A program made the position numbers and the translations under genes. Of a stretch of DNA of 64,000 nt, positions 1 through 9,478 are shown piece after piece (the stretch's first letter is position 1; each line of letters opens with the position of its first letter). This DNA comes from Alexandriicola marinus (GTDB taxonomy: Bacteria; Pseudomonadota; Alphaproteobacteria; Rhodobacterales; Rhodobacteraceae). Under the pieces are notes generated by a model. It was not told the DNA's origin, searched no databases, and saw nothing but the letters and a program-made list of their open reading frames with translations. The stretch covers positions 1,046,501 through 1,110,500 of the forward strand of contig NZ_RBVZ01000002.1 in NCBI RefSeq assembly GCF_004000435.1. The letters are read 5' to 3'.

Positions 1-148
1 ACTCTTCGAGATGCCCGACGAGGAAGACATCCTGACGGCACGCGCCGAATATGTCCGCCTGGCCGAAAGCCTCTGGCGCGGCTCCGATCCGCTGATGCCG
101 GAATCCCTGCCGGATCGGGAAATCTTTGAACTGCTGGGGTTTGACTGA
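1..148 (+). CDS. bchL: Light-independent protochlorophyllide reductase ATP-binding subunit BchL (C-terminus only)
   Basis: Only the last 48 codons are present; the reading frame starts at base 2 and ends with TGA at 146-148. The visible tail runs to [13 protein letters not shown], which matches the typical end of BchL, the NifH-like iron-sulfur ATPase that gives electrons to BchN-BchB when protochlorophyllide is reduced in the dark. It is followed after 2 bases by bchM, as in the bchFNBHLM operons of purple bacteria. The identification rests on this short tail and the neighbouring genes. The rest of the gene lies outside the window. Confidence 0.85.
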   Translation, partial: LFEMPDEEDILTARAEYVRLAESLWRGSDPLMPESLPDREIFELLGFD

Positions 149-150
149 GA

Positions 151-843
151 ATGACCGCCTATTCCGCCACGCGTGACAGGGTCGAACATTATTTCGACCG
201 CAGCGCCACCAAGGTCTGGGAGCGTCTGACTTCGGACGCCCCCGTGTCGGGTGTGCGCGCGACCGTTCGGGCGGGCCGCGACCGGATGCGCGATCTGATG
301 CTGGCACAGTTGCCGGCCGATCTGTCGGGCGCCCGGGTTCTGGACGCCGGTTGCGGCACGGGTGCGATGGCTGTCGCGCTTGCCGAACGCGGGGCCGAGG
401 TCACGGCGATCGATATCTCGCCCGCGCTGATCGAGATCGCCCGCGACAGGGTGCCTGCCAATGTTGCGCAGCGGATCGATTTTCGTTCGGGCGACATGAC
501 GGATGCGGCGCTGGGCCGGTTCGATCATGCGCTGGCGATGGATTCGATGATCTATTACGGGCCCGAAGATATTGCCGGCATCGTGAGCGCGATCGCGCCG
601 CGACTGTCGGGCAAGTTCGTCTTCACCTTGCCGCCAAAGACCACGCTTCTGATGGCGATGTGGCGTCTGGGCAAGCTGTTTCCGCGCTCTGACAGATCAC
701 CGGTCATGGTTCCGCACAGCTCCCGCGGTGTGGCGCAGGCGCTGCGCGCCGCCGGTCTTCCCGGCCGCCTGAGCGAGATCGACCGGGTCACATCGGGTTT
801 CTACATCTCGACGGCACTTTGCTACGAGGAGAATCAGTCGTGA
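151..843 (+). CDS. bchM: Magnesium protoporphyrin IX methyltransferase BchM
   Basis: The 230-residue protein has the usual length for BchM, which uses S-adenosylmethionine to methylate Mg-protoporphyrin IX to its monomethyl ester, the substrate of AcsF encoded downstream. The SAM-binding motif I is clear at residues 63-72 (VLDAGCGTG), followed by an acidic residue at the end of strand 2 (AIDIS). It starts 2 bases after the bchL stop. Its TGA overlaps the GTG start of lhaA, so the two are probably translationally coupled. The placement between bchL and lhaA is the standard one for purple bacteria. Confidence 0.95.
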   Translation: MTAYSATRDRVEHYFDRSATKVWERLTSDAPVSGVRATVRAGRDRMRDLMLAQLPADLSGARVLDAGCGTGAMAVALAERGAEVTAIDISPALIEIARDRVPANVAQRIDFRSGDMTDAALGRFDHALAMDSMIYYGPEDIAGIVSAIAPRLSGKFVFTLPPKTTLLMAMWRLGKLFPRSDRSPVMVPHSSRGVAQALRAAGLPGRLSEIDRVTSGFYISTALCYEENQS

Positions 844-2270
844 TCTTCAAGGCCAACTTCCTCAAGACGCTGACCATGCGCACCCTGCCTTTTGCGGATG
901 CCGCAAGCGAGGGACTGCCGATCGGGCAATTGCTGCGTCTGTCGCTGTTCCAGATCAGTGTCGGCATGGCGACGGTGCTGCTCCTGGGTACCTTGAACCG
1001 CGTCATGATCGTCGAGCTTTCGCTCAGCGCCATGATCGTCGCCGCGATGATCGCGATTCCGGTTCTGGTGGCGCCGTTCCGCGCGCTTCTGGGGTTCCGG
1101 TCCGATACATATCGCTCCGCCATCGGGTGGAAGCGCGTTCCCTATCTGTGGTTCGGCACGCTCTATCAGTTTGGCGGGCTCGCCATCATGCCGATGGCGC
1201 TTCTGGTGCTGTCGGGTGACCGGACACTGGATGCCGGCTGGGCCGGTCAGGTGGGGGCCGCGCTGGCCTTCCTGCTGACAGGCCTTGGCATGCACATGAC
1301 GCAGACCGCCGGTCTTGCCCTTGCGGCCGACCGCGCCGACGAAGAGACCCGTCCCAAGGTCGTGGCGCTGCTTTATGTCATGTTCCTGATCGGCATGGCC
1401 CTGTCTGCCATCGTGATCGGCACGCTCTTGCGCGATTTCTCGGCGCTGCGGCTGGTGCAGGTTGTTCAGGGTACGGCAGTCGTGACGATTTCGCTCAACC
1501 TGATCGCCCTGTGGAAGCAGGAAAAGATGTCTCCGATGAGCCGCGCCGAACGCGAGGCACCGCGCCCGCTGTTCCGCGATGCCTGGCGGGACTTCGCCGC
1601 CGGTGGTGATGCCGGTCGTCTGGTTGTTGTCGTCCTCTTGGGGACGATGGCGTTCAACATGCAGGATGTGCTGCTCGAACCCTACGGGGGCGAGATCCTG
1701 GGAATGTCGGTGTCGTCCACCACGCTACTGACCGCGATGTGGGCCGGCGGCGCGCTTCTGGGGTTTGGCCTTGCCGCCAAGTGGCTGTCGCAAGGGATCA
1801 ACGTCTACCGGATGGGCGCGCGCGGGATCCTCGTGGGTCTTGCCGCCTTCTCCGCCGTCATCTTCGCAGCACCGATCGGTTCACCCGCGCTGTTCTTTAC
1901 GGGTGCGTTCCTGATCGGAATGGGCGGCGGCCTGTTTTCCGTGGCCACGCTGACAGCGGCCATGACGATGCCCACCCGCGGTGCCGCGGGCCGGGGCCTT
2001 GCCCTTGGTGCATGGGGGGCCGCGCAGGCCACCGGCGCTGGGCTTTCGATCTTCATCGGGGGCACGATCCGTGACCTCGTGAATCACGCCGCCGGGAACG
2101 GCGTGCTCGGAGAGGCGCTCGCCACGCCTGCCACCGGCTACTCGGTCGTCTATCACACCGAGATCGGCCTTTTGTTCATCACACTCATCGTGCTCGGTCC
2201 GCTCGCGCGGCATCGGGCGCGTCGCCACGAGGATTCGGCAGGGCTTCGGCTCACCGAATTCCCGACCTGA
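840..2270 (+). CDS. lhaA: Light-harvesting 1 assembly protein LhaA (PucC/BCD family)
   Basis: This is a 476-residue polytopic membrane protein of the major-facilitator-like PucC/LhaA family, with about 12 hydrophobic segments. LhaA assists assembly of the LH1 antenna around the reaction centre. I choose the GTG at 840 because an AGGAG lies about 8 bases upstream, the start overlaps the bchM stop, and translation then begins MIFKANFLKTLTM as in family members. An in-frame ATG at 819 would extend the protein into bchM. It is followed after 18 bases by puhA. The position in the bchM-lhaA-puhA order separates it from PucC, which is linked to puc genes. Confidence 0.9.
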   Translation: MIFKANFLKTLTMRTLPFADAASEGLPIGQLLRLSLFQISVGMATVLLLGTLNRVMIVELSLSAMIVAAMIAIPVLVAPFRALLGFRSDTYRSAIGWKRVPYLWFGTLYQFGGLAIMPMALLVLSGDRTLDAGWAGQVGAALAFLLTGLGMHMTQTAGLALAADRADEETRPKVVALLYVMFLIGMALSAIVIGTLLRDFSALRLVQVVQGTAVVTISLNLIALWKQEKMSPMSRAEREAPRPLFRDAWRDFAAGGDAGRLVVVVLLGTMAFNMQDVLLEPYGGEILGMSVSSTTLLTAMWAGGALLGFGLAAKWLSQGINVYRMGARGILVGLAAFSAVIFAAPIGSPALFFTGAFLIGMGGGLFSVATLTAAMTMPTRGAAGRGLALGAWGAAQATGAGLSIFIGGTIRDLVNHAAGNGVLGEALATPATGYSVVYHTEIGLLFITLIVLGPLARHRARRHEDSAGLRLTEFPT

Positions 2271-2288
2271 TCCAAGGAGGAACACACC

Positions 2289-3071
2289 ATGGTCGGTACA
2301 ACATTCTTCGGCGATTTCGATCTGGCGAGCGCTGCGATCTGGCTCTTCTGGATCTTTTTCGCCGGGCTGATCTACTACATCCAGACTGAAAACATGCGTG
2401 AAGGCTATCCGCTTCAGGACGATGACGGAAACCTCGCGCCGAACCAGGGCCCGTTTCCCGTTCCCAAGCCCAAGACGTTCAAGCTGCCCCACGGGCGCGG
2501 CGAACTGACCGTCCCTAGCGAAGAGAACGAGGCCGCACATGCACGGACCGATCTCGCGCTCGAGCGCACGGCCAAGTCGGCAGGTTCGCCTTACGAGCCC
2601 ACCGGTGATCCGATGGTTGACGGCGTCGGCCCGGCTGCCTGGGCGCCGCGCCGCGACGAGCCCGAGCTTGATGGCCACGGCCATGTGAAGATCCGCCCGC
2701 TTTCCCAGCTTGAGGACTTCAAGGTTTCGGCCGGTCGTGACCCGCGCGGACTTGCCGTCGTTGCCGGCGACAAGGAAGTCGTCGGCCGCGTGGTCGATAT
2801 GCTGGTCGACGTGCCCGAGAGCCTTGTCCGGTTCCTCGTGATGGACCTCAATCCCGAGGGCAACGGTCAGCACCGGATCATCCCGATCAACATGTGCCGG
2901 ATCAAATCCGACCGTGTCGCTGTCCGGTCGCTCTATGGGCACAATTTCGAAGGGATCCCGCAGCCGAAATCCGCGGATCAGATCACCCTTCTCGAAGAAG
3001 AAAAGATCATGGCCTGGTTTGCCGGTGGGACGCTGTTCGCCGATCCCGCGCGTCGCGCGACCCAGCTCTAA
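2289..3071 (+). CDS. puhA: Photosynthetic reaction centre H subunit PuhA
   Basis: The 260-residue product matches the H subunit: a short periplasmic N-terminus, one transmembrane helix at about residues 15-32 (IWLFWIFFAGLIYYIQTENM), then a long cytoplasmic PRC-barrel domain. It caps the L/M core and tunes proton entry to QB. A very strong ribosome site (AAGGAGG) lies 8 bases before the ATG. The L and M subunit genes (puf) are not in this window, as expected, because puf and puh are usually separate operons. It heads the puhABC assembly block. Confidence 0.97.
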   Translation: MVGTTFFGDFDLASAAIWLFWIFFAGLIYYIQTENMREGYPLQDDDGNLAPNQGPFPVPKPKTFKLPHGRGELTVPSEENEAAHARTDLALERTAKSAGSPYEPTGDPMVDGVGPAAWAPRRDEPELDGHGHVKIRPLSQLEDFKVSAGRDPRGLAVVAGDKEVVGRVVDMLVDVPESLVRFLVMDLNPEGNGQHRIIPINMCRIKSDRVAVRSLYGHNFEGIPQPKSADQITLLEEEKIMAWFAGGTLFADPARRATQL

Positions 3072-3134
3072 GACTGCAAGGCGGGGCCGGTCAGCCACTG
3101 GCCCCGCATGACAACCCGAACCGGGAGAGACGAC

Positions 3135-3779
3135 ATGAGCCACCACGACGATTTCAACTTTGAGCCGGTCAGGGGATTGCCGGGCAAGCTTCCGGAGGAC
3201 GAACATATCCTCTGGCAAGGCAGCCCCAATCCCCGGCGGCTTGCACGCGAGGCCCTTGGCCTGCGCTGGGTGGCCGGCTATTTCGCGGTTCTCACGATCT
3301 GGCGCGTCGGTGTGTCCAGCGCCGAATTCACGCTTGCCGAGTCGATCATGCACGCGGTGCCGTTCGTTCTGGCCGGCGTCATTGCCTGCGCGATCCTTTA
3401 CGGCATTGCCTATGTGCAGGCCCGCTCGACCGTTTATACCCTGACGAACAAACGGGTCGCGATGCGGATCGGCGCCGCCCTGACGATGACGCTGAACCTG
3501 CCCTACGTCTGCATCGGCACTGCCAAGCTTGATGCGCGCAAGGATGGCACCGGCACCATCGCGATGGAACTGATCGGCGACGACCGGCTCAGCTATCTGA
3601 TGACCTGGCCCCATGTTCGGCCGTGGTACATGGCCCGGACCCAGCCTGCGCTGCGCTGCATCCCCGATGCCGAGAAGGTGGCCGGCATCCTTGCCGACGC
3701 CGCCGAAACGCGGATCAACCAGCCCCAAGTCGCGAAAGTCTCGACGCCTGCCAATGGCAGTGCCGTGGCCGCCGAATAA
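3135..3779 (+). CDS. puhB: Photosynthetic complex assembly protein PuhB
   Basis: The 214-residue membrane protein of the PuhB family is needed for efficient reaction-centre assembly. Hydrophobic segments at about residues 45-95 are followed by a PH-like domain of the YdbT type (TLTNKRVAMRIG). The ATG at 3135 is preceded by GGGAGAG and gives the N-terminus MSHHDDFNFEP; an in-frame ATG at 3108 lacks such a site. It lies 63 bases after puhA and 15 before puhC. The identification relies on size, topology and cluster position. Confidence 0.9.
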   Translation: MSHHDDFNFEPVRGLPGKLPEDEHILWQGSPNPRRLAREALGLRWVAGYFAVLTIWRVGVSSAEFTLAESIMHAVPFVLAGVIACAILYGIAYVQARSTVYTLTNKRVAMRIGAALTMTLNLPYVCIGTAKLDARKDGTGTIAMELIGDDRLSYLMTWPHVRPWYMARTQPALRCIPDAEKVAGILADAAETRINQPQVAKVSTPANGSAVAAE

Positions 3780-3794
3780 CCGGGAGACAGATCA

Positions 3795-4256
3795 ATGACA
3801 GATCTTCAGCAACAAATGCGGAACCGGGACAAGGAAATGGTCCCGCGTATCCTGGTTCAGGCCATGTTCGGCCTGATGATCGCCTCGGTCGCGCTGGTCG
3901 CGTTCGCCCAGCTGACCGATCGCCCGCAGGTGGGTGTCCTCATCGAGGCCCCGATCGTTCAGGAACGGTCGATCCACCTTTCGGGCGACCGGACGGGCAA
4001 CTACGTCGCAACCGACGCGCTGACCGGCGAGGTTCTGGTCAACTCGGCCCAGAACAAGAACGGTTTCGTCGGCGTGATCGGCCGCGTGATGGATCGCGAA
4101 AGGATGCTGCACAACGTCTCTTCGTCCGAGCCGTTTCGCATCGTTCTGCGCGACAACGGGCATATCGCCATTATCGACGACAGCACTGACAACGTGATCG
4201 AGCTTATCGGCTATGGGGCGGACAACGTCGCCTCCTTTGCCCGGCTTATGAACTAG
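3795..4256 (+). CDS. puhC: Photosynthetic complex assembly protein PuhC
   Basis: The 153-residue protein has one N-terminal membrane helix (about residues 18-38, LVQAMFGLMIASVALVAFAQ) and a soluble domain likely to face the periplasm. This is the layout of PuhC, which supports reorganisation of the reaction centre-LH1 core. It is preceded by GGGAGA about 9 bases before the ATG. It sits between puhB and a small unnamed gene, as in other Roseobacter-type clusters. Confidence 0.88.
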   Translation: MTDLQQQMRNRDKEMVPRILVQAMFGLMIASVALVAFAQLTDRPQVGVLIEAPIVQERSIHLSGDRTGNYVATDALTGEVLVNSAQNKNGFVGVIGRVMDRERMLHNVSSSEPFRIVLRDNGHIAIIDDSTDNVIELIGYGADNVASFARLMN

Positions 4257-4307
4257 GACCCAAGGTCCGGCCTCGCCAGCCGGATCCAGCATGAAAGGGA
4301 ACACATC

Positions 4308-4604
4308 ATGGGACTGATTACCAAGGAAACGGAGACCGCGCCCTGCACGGTCACCATCAGCCATCGCTTCGAGGAGCTATCGGCGCATGTCCGGTTCGAT
4401 GACGGCACCGTCATCCACCCCGGGGATACCGTTCTGGTCGAAGGACCGGAGATCATGGCGCCCTATGGCGAGATCGTAGAAGAAAAGCGGCTTGCCCGGA
4501 TCACCCGCGCCAGCCGTCTCGAGCAGCTTTGGACACGGGCCACCGGAGATTTCGAGTTCATGGAACTTTGCGAATTCTCATTCTCCGGGGAGGCACTGTC
4601 ATGA
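4308..4604 (+). CDS. Small conserved protein of the photosynthesis cluster, unknown function
   Basis: This encodes 98 residues with no signal peptide or membrane segment. The sequence is rich in beta-strand-like hydrophobic alternation in the first 55 residues, ending with an acidic, aromatic tail. A gene of this size occurs at the same spot between puhC and acsF in related phototrophs, and I know no assigned function. It is preceded by AAAGGG and its stop codon overlaps the acsF start (ATGA at 4601-4604). Such coupling suggests a role tied to AcsF or to chlorophyll delivery, but that is inference from position only. Confidence 0.8.
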   Translation: MGLITKETETAPCTVTISHRFEELSAHVRFDDGTVIHPGDTVLVEGPEIMAPYGEIVEEKRLARITRASRLEQLWTRATGDFEFMELCEFSFSGEALS

Positions 4605-5728
4605 ACATGCAATCCTCGACCCATTCCGCCGACGCCGCGACCGCCGAAGAGGGTCTTGCCGCGCAGAACATGTCGGCGCCCGTCGACAGCAAAGCGGCCA
4701 CCGCCGTCGCGATGCAGAACACGCTTCTGACGCCGCGGTTCTATACCACCGATTTCGACGAGATGGATGCCATCGACGTCAGCCCCGTCCGCGAAGACTG
4801 GGACAAGCTGATCGCTGCGATGAAGGCCGATCCCAATAAGGGCCACTTCAAGAAGAACGAAGACTGGGATCACATCGACTGGGACGGGATGGACCCGGAA
4901 CTGCGCGGTGAATTCATCGACTTCCTGATCTCGAGCTGCACCGCCGAATTCTCGGGCTGCGTCCTCTATAAGGAGATGAAGCGCCGGGGATCGAATTCCG
5001 ACATCACGACCCTGTTCCAGCTGATGGCCCGCGACGAGGCCCGGCATGCCGGTTTCATCAACGATGCGCTGCGCGAGGCAGGGATCGCCGTGAATCTCGG
5101 GTTTCTCACGCAGGCGAAGAAGTACACCTACTTCCGGCCGAAGTTCATCTATTACGCGACCTATCTGTCCGAAAAGATCGGCTATGCGCGGTATATCACC
5201 ATCTATCGCCATCTCGAGGCCAATCCCGAGCTTCGGTTCCACCCGATCTTCAAGTGGTTCAAGGAATGGTGCAACGACGAGTTCAGCCATGGCGAAGCGT
5301 TCGCCCTGCTGATGAAGACCGATCCCAAGCTGACCACCGGCGTCAACAAGCTGTGGATCAAGTTCTTCTTGACGGCTGTCTTCTCCACCATGTGGGTGCG
5401 CGATCACCAGCGCCCGGCCTTCCACAAGGCGCTTGGCGTCGATCCGGTGTGGTATGGTCAGGAGGTCTTCCGCAAGACATCCGAGATCAGCCGCCAGGTG
5501 TTTCCGCTGACGCTGGACATCGACCATCCGCGCTGGCGGCGCGGGCTCGACCGGCTGGAGGCCGCCAACCGTCAGATCACCGCGGCCAAGAAGGCCGGTG
5601 GCGTGGCCGGGAAGCTGTCGCAGCTGGCCGGATCGGCCAAGGCGGGCCTTGCCTTCCTGTCGCTTCTGACGATCCCGTCGGTCAAGAACGACGTTCCCGT
5701 CGATACGCGTCTGGAACCGGCATATTGA
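4601..5728 (+). CDS. acsF: Oxygen-dependent Mg-protoporphyrin IX monomethyl ester cyclase AcsF
   Basis: The 375-residue diiron enzyme forms the fifth (E) ring of bacteriochlorophyll using O2. Ferritin-like ligands are visible: E116 (TAEFSGC), E146 and H149 (DEARHAGF), E227 and H230 (DEFSHGEAF). The start at 4601 gives MNMQSSTH and overlaps the previous stop, preceded by GGGGAGG. Oxygen-dependent AcsF in place of anaerobic BchE fits an organism that makes pigment under air. No bchE is present here. The alanine-rich N-terminal 35 residues are poorly constrained and look like a flexible extension. Confidence 0.95.
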   Translation: MNMQSSTHSADAATAEEGLAAQNMSAPVDSKAATAVAMQNTLLTPRFYTTDFDEMDAIDVSPVREDWDKLIAAMKADPNKGHFKKNEDWDHIDWDGMDPELRGEFIDFLISSCTAEFSGCVLYKEMKRRGSNSDITTLFQLMARDEARHAGFINDALREAGIAVNLGFLTQAKKYTYFRPKFIYYATYLSEKIGYARYITIYRHLEANPELRFHPIFKWFKEWCNDEFSHGEAFALLMKTDPKLTTGVNKLWIKFFLTAVFSTMWVRDHQRPAFHKALGVDPVWYGQEVFRKTSEISRQVFPLTLDIDHPRWRRGLDRLEAANRQITAAKKAGGVAGKLSQLAGSAKAGLAFLSLLTIPSVKNDVPVDTRLEPAY

Positions 5729-5786
5729 CCCAGCGTGCCATCATAGGATGCCGGCATGACGCCGCGAAAACGGGAGGGGCTTTGAC

Positions 5787-6605
5787 ATGACCTCTCCGTG
5801 GATCGCGGCGGCATTGGCGGTGTTCGTATGGTGGTTCGCCACGGGGGTGATCCTCGTGGCGGTGCGCTGGGCCGACAGACAGGCGGACGGCCGTCAGAAC
5901 GCGGCCCATGGGCTCGCGCTTTTTGGTGCGGTCCCGCTTCTGGCCCTCGGGGCTGCGGGGGTCATTGCCTCACTCAATGATCCGGGGCTGGGCGGTGTCT
6001 ATGCCGGGTTCCTTGGTGCGCTGGCCATCTGGGGCTGGATCGAGATGGCCTTCCTGACGGGGATCATCACAGGCCCGGAACGAGAGGATTGCCCCCCCGG
6101 TCTGACCGGCGCTGCGCGATTCTTCCGGGCGTGGAACACCGTGGCCCATCACGAGATCGCCCTGACGCTTGGCCTTCTGGCGATCGTGGTGGTCAGCGCG
6201 TCGGATACCGGCGGCACCGCGCTCTGGACCTATCTGGTGCTCTACGTGGCGCGCATCTCGGCGAAGCTGAACCTGTTTCTCGGCGCCCCCCGGATAAATC
6301 TGGAATTCGTCCCGGCCCGGCTCGTTCATCTGAAAAGCTATTTCCGCCGTGGTCCCGTAACGCTGATGTTCCCGGCGTCGATCACGGCGCTGACTTTTGC
6401 GGTCGGCTGTTTCACGGAACGGCTGATCGCTGCCGACACCGTTGCGAACCAGGTGCATTTCATGCTGCTGGCGGTCCTCTCCGGACTCGCGCTCCTTGAA
6501 CACTGGCTGATGGTGGTGCCGCTGCCTGATGCGAAACTCTGGCGCTGGATGCTTCCTTCGCCCAAAACAATCCGAGAAGACGAAGGACAAAAAGATGGAC
6601 TTTGA
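5787..6605 (+). CDS. puhE: Putative photosynthetic complex assembly protein PuhE
   Basis: The 272-residue integral membrane protein has about seven hydrophobic helices and belongs to the PuhE family found only beside acsF/puh genes in purple phototrophs. In Rhodobacter, loss of PuhE affects reaction-centre and antenna levels; the biochemical role is not settled. The ATG is preceded by GGAGGGG. The last 11 bases overlap the start of hemA, which suggests the two are co-translated. Confidence 0.88.
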   Translation: MTSPWIAAALAVFVWWFATGVILVAVRWADRQADGRQNAAHGLALFGAVPLLALGAAGVIASLNDPGLGGVYAGFLGALAIWGWIEMAFLTGIITGPEREDCPPGLTGAARFFRAWNTVAHHEIALTLGLLAIVVVSASDTGGTALWTYLVLYVARISAKLNLFLGAPRINLEFVPARLVHLKSYFRRGPVTLMFPASITALTFAVGCFTERLIAADTVANQVHFMLLAVLSGLALLEHWLMVVPLPDAKLWRWMLPSPKTIREDEGQKDGL

Positions 6606-7809
6606 TGCCCTATTCAACGAGCAACTCGACAGGCTCAAAGCCGATGGCAACTATCGCTATTTCGCCGAGCTGGAGCGCAAGTGTGGCAAGTTTCCCCGCG
6701 CGGCAAGCCACGACGACAACGGTGTGCGCGACGTCACCGTCTGGTGTTCCAACGATTATCTCGGAATGGGCCAGCATCCCAAGGTAATCGACGCGATGTG
6801 CGAGGCGGTGCGCAATTCCGGCACCGGTGCCGGTGGCACGCGCAACATCTCGGGCACCAATCACGATCACCTGCGGCTCGAAGAAGAGCTGGCCGACCTG
6901 CACGGCAAGGAGGCGGCCCTTCTGTTCACCTCGGGCTACGTGTCGAACTGGTCGGCTTTGTCCTGCCTCGGGTCGCGGCTCGAGAATTGCGTGATCCTGT
7001 CGGATTCGGGAAACCACGCCTCGATGATCGAGGGCATCCGCCATTCCAAGGCGCACAAGATCATCTGGAAGCATAATGACGTCGCCGACTTGCGGTCGCA
7101 TCTGGCGCGTCTGCCTGCCGATATCCCCAAGATCGTCGCCTTCGAGTCGGTCTATTCGATGGATGGCGACATCGCGCCGATCCGCGAGATCGTCGAGGCC
7201 GCCGAGGAATTCGGCGCCATGACCTATATCGACGAGGTTCACGCGGTGGGCATGTATGGCCCGCGCGGTGGCGGCGTCGCCGAGCGCGAAGGGCTGATGG
7301 ACCGGATCACCCTGATCGAGGGCACGCTGGGCAAGGCCTATGGCTGCGTCGGCGGATACATCACCGGATCGGCCGCATTGTGCGATTTCATCCGCTCGTT
7401 CGCCAGCGGGTTCATCTTTACCACGGCGCTTCCGCCGGCTGTCGCCGTCGCGGCCCGGACCTCGATCGCGCATCTGAAATCCAGTGAAATGGAACGTGCC
7501 GGTCAGCGGAGGCAGGTCGCACGCCTTCGTGCGGCACTCGACCGTGAAGGCATCCCGCACATGAAGAACGACAGCCATATCGTTCCGGTCATGATCGGCG
7601 ATCCGGTCAAGACCCGGATGCTGGCCGATTACCTGATGGATCAATGGGGCATCTACGTGCAGCCGATCAACTATCCGACCGTCCCCAAGGGCACGGAGCG
7701 GCTGCGATTCACTCCGTCCCCGTTGCATACGGATGAGGATATCGATTACCTCGTCTCGGCCCTCAGCGTTCTGTGGCGACAATGTGCACTTGCGCATGCC
7801 GTCGCATAA
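6595..7809 (+). CDS. hemA: 5-aminolevulinate synthase
   Basis: The 404-residue PLP enzyme condenses glycine and succinyl-CoA to 5-aminolevulinate, the first step to haem and bacteriochlorophyll. The PLP-binding lysine is K247 in the motif GTLGKAYG. The glycine-rich stretch [13 protein letters not shown] and the DEVHAVG motif are also present. The start at 6595 gives [12 protein letters not shown], with GAAGGA 7 bases upstream. The overlap with puhE puts the ALA supply under photosynthesis-cluster control. Alphaproteobacteria often carry a second ALA synthase (hemT); none is in this window. Confidence 0.96.
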   Translation: MDFDALFNEQLDRLKADGNYRYFAELERKCGKFPRAASHDDNGVRDVTVWCSNDYLGMGQHPKVIDAMCEAVRNSGTGAGGTRNISGTNHDHLRLEEELADLHGKEAALLFTSGYVSNWSALSCLGSRLENCVILSDSGNHASMIEGIRHSKAHKIIWKHNDVADLRSHLARLPADIPKIVAFESVYSMDGDIAPIREIVEAAEEFGAMTYIDEVHAVGMYGPRGGGVAEREGLMDRITLIEGTLGKAYGCVGGYITGSAALCDFIRSFASGFIFTTALPPAVAVAARTSIAHLKSSEMERAGQRRQVARLRAALDREGIPHMKNDSHIVPVMIGDPVKTRMLADYLMDQWGIYVQPINYPTVPKGTERLRFTPSPLHTDEDIDYLVSALSVLWRQCALAHAVA

Positions 7810-7925
7810 GATCGGCAAGAATTCGTTCAAAATAAAGTGCTATGGGCTTTACCCTGCCACTGCGCCTTCTATGTTGGAGAGGACTGGGGCTTTCGGTCGT
7901 ACCAGAAAATGAAAGGGAGAGACCT

Positions 7926-8366
7926 ATGAAACATTTCGGATTTGCAGCCGCCTTGGCGCTGCTCTCCGCACCGGCCTTTGCCGGCGGTCATGCCTCCGGC
8001 GATGCAGCTGCCGGTGAGGAAGCTTTCAACCGCCAGTGTGTCGCGTGCCACGTCGTCGTGAACGACGCAGGCGAAACGCTTGCCGGTCGCAACGCCCAAA
8101 CGGGCCCGAACCTCTACAACGTCACCGCTCGCGGCATCGGCACGGTCGAGGATTTCCGCTACTCCGACGGGCTCGTCGAGCTGGGTGAAGCGGGCGAGAT
8201 GTGGACCGAGGAGCACTTCGTCGGCTACGTTCAGGACCCGACCGGCTGGCTGCGCGAAACGCTCGACGATCGTCGCGCCCGCGGCAAGATGGCCTTCCAG
8301 GTTCGCAGCGAAGAAGATGCGCTGAACCTTTATGCCTACCTCGCCACGTTCGAGGCTGCCGAGTAA
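7926..8366 (+). CDS. cycA: Cytochrome c2 (CycA), periplasmic electron carrier
   Basis: The 146-residue precursor has a Sec signal peptide (about residues 1-19, ending APAFA). The haem attachment motif is C38-V-A-C41-H42 and the likely axial methionine is M122 in GKMAF. The TGPNLYNV segment and overall plan match cytochrome c2 of Rhodobacter, which re-reduces the photo-oxidised reaction centre and shuttles electrons from cytochrome bc1. The mature protein is rich in acidic residues. The start follows GAAAGGGAGAGA. It is the last gene of the cluster, 116 bases after hemA, and is followed by a strong terminator. Confidence 0.92.
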   Translation: MKHFGFAAALALLSAPAFAGGHASGDAAAGEEAFNRQCVACHVVVNDAGETLAGRNAQTGPNLYNVTARGIGTVEDFRYSDGLVELGEAGEMWTEEHFVGYVQDPTGWLRETLDDRRARGKMAFQVRSEEDALNLYAYLATFEAAE

Positions 8367-8386
8367 TCGTCTCGGACAAGACATTC

Positions 8387-8421
8387 AAAAGGGGCCACCG
8401 GATATCCGGCGGCCCCTTTTT
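8387..8421. terminator. Bidirectional intrinsic terminator after cycA
   Basis: A near-perfect inverted repeat (AAAAGGGGCC...GGCCCCTTTT) with an inner CCGG-ATAT-CCGG stem and one mismatch is followed by a T run on +. The A run on the other side gives a T run on the minus strand. It therefore probably ends both the photosynthesis operon and the convergent AbrB-family gene. Confidence 0.9.
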
Positions 8422-8425
8422 CGTT

Positions 8426-9478
8426 TCAGCGGGACATGCGCCGGATCACCCGAAATGCCGGTGCTGCCAGCGCGATGACGAGCGAGATGCGGATGATGTG
8501 GATCGTCGAGACATAGACAACGTCCTGGCCCATCGCCAGCGCCAGAAGGCTCATCTCGGTCAGCCCGCCCGGCGATAGCGCAAGAAAGCTCAGTTCCAGC
8601 GGATCACCCGACATCACGCTCAGCCCCAGCGCAAAGACAATGGCCACACCGATCATGACCAGCGTTGAGCCGCCCCCCAGAAGAACCTCGCGCCCGATCT
8701 CCTGAACTGTCGCCCCAAGAAACCGGCAGCCGACGACAGTCCCCACGACGATCTGTGCCACGATCACAAGGATCGTGGGCGGAGCCACGTGAACCAGCCC
8801 GACACCATGCGCCACGCCGCTCAGGATCATCGGTCCCACGATCTGCGGCGCCGGCATGTCAAGCCGTGTCGCCAGCGGCGCGCCGATCGCGGCACAGGCC
8901 CCGAGGATGATCCAGTCCGAAGGGGTCAGCAGCGTCAGGGGAACGAACCGCCCACCGGACCCGGAATCCGACTCCACCCCAAGGAAGAACCCGTAGAACA
9001 GAACAACGAAGGTAATCACCACGAGAATCCGCGTGGCATGGGCCAATGCGATCCTTCGGGAATTTCCGCCTGCCTGTTCGCCGAGGATCATCATGTCGTT
9101 CAGACCGCCCGGCATTGCGCAGAAGAAGGCCGTGACCGGATCGAACCGACCAAGATATCGATAGACGACGTAGGATGCCGCCGCCGAAACCGCGAGAAAC
9201 GGCACCAGCAGCACGAGCGCGGGCCAGAATTCCAGCATGCGTTGGAGGATGTCCGAGGTCACCCCCGATCCCAGCATGACGCCGATGACGGGGATCACGA
9301 ATGGCCGGAGCTTGTTGGGCCCACGGATCGGCGCGCCGGCGACTGCCCCGACGGTCGTTCCTATCATCGCGCCCAGAAGCCACGGCAGGGGCAAACCGGT
9401 AAACGAGGCCGCCAGTCCGGACACCGACCCGAGCCCCAGGGCAAGCACCTGGCTGACAAGTGGCCTTGGCTGGCTCAC
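8426..9478 (-). CDS. AbrB family (COG3180) integral membrane protein
   Basis: The 350-residue protein has about ten hydrophobic helices and glycine/proline motifs (GLPLPWLLGAMIGT near residue 28 and ALSPGGLTEMSLLA near the C-terminus) that mark the two internal repeats of the AbrB membrane family. This family has often been mislabelled ammonia monooxygenase. The substrate is unknown, though transport is likely. Its start overlaps the stop of trhO by 4 bases, so it is co-transcribed with trhO and the Hsp70-like gene upstream. Confidence 0.8.
   Translation of the reverse strand: MSQPRPLVSQVLALGLGSVSGLAASFTGLPLPWLLGAMIGTTVGAVAGAPIRGPNKLRPFVIPVIGVMLGSGVTSDILQRMLEFWPALVLLVPFLAVSAAASYVVYRYLGRFDPVTAFFCAMPGGLNDMMILGEQAGGNSRRIALAHATRILVVITFVVLFYGFFLGVESDSGSGGRFVPLTLLTPSDWIILGACAAIGAPLATRLDMPAPQIVGPMILSGVAHGVGLVHVAPPTILVIVAQIVVGTVVGCRFLGATVQEIGREVLLGGGSTLVMIGVAIVFALGLSVMSGDPLELSFLALSPGGLTEMSLLALAMGQDVVYVSTIHIIRISLVIALAAPAFRVIRRMSR

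Noticed and set aside
1881-3728. 615-codon open frame on the minus strand over lhaA-puhA-puhB
   Set aside because: It is antisense to three clear photosynthesis genes, has low-complexity Arg/Gly/Asp composition and no recognisable domain. Long antisense frames are expected in GC-rich codon-biased DNA.
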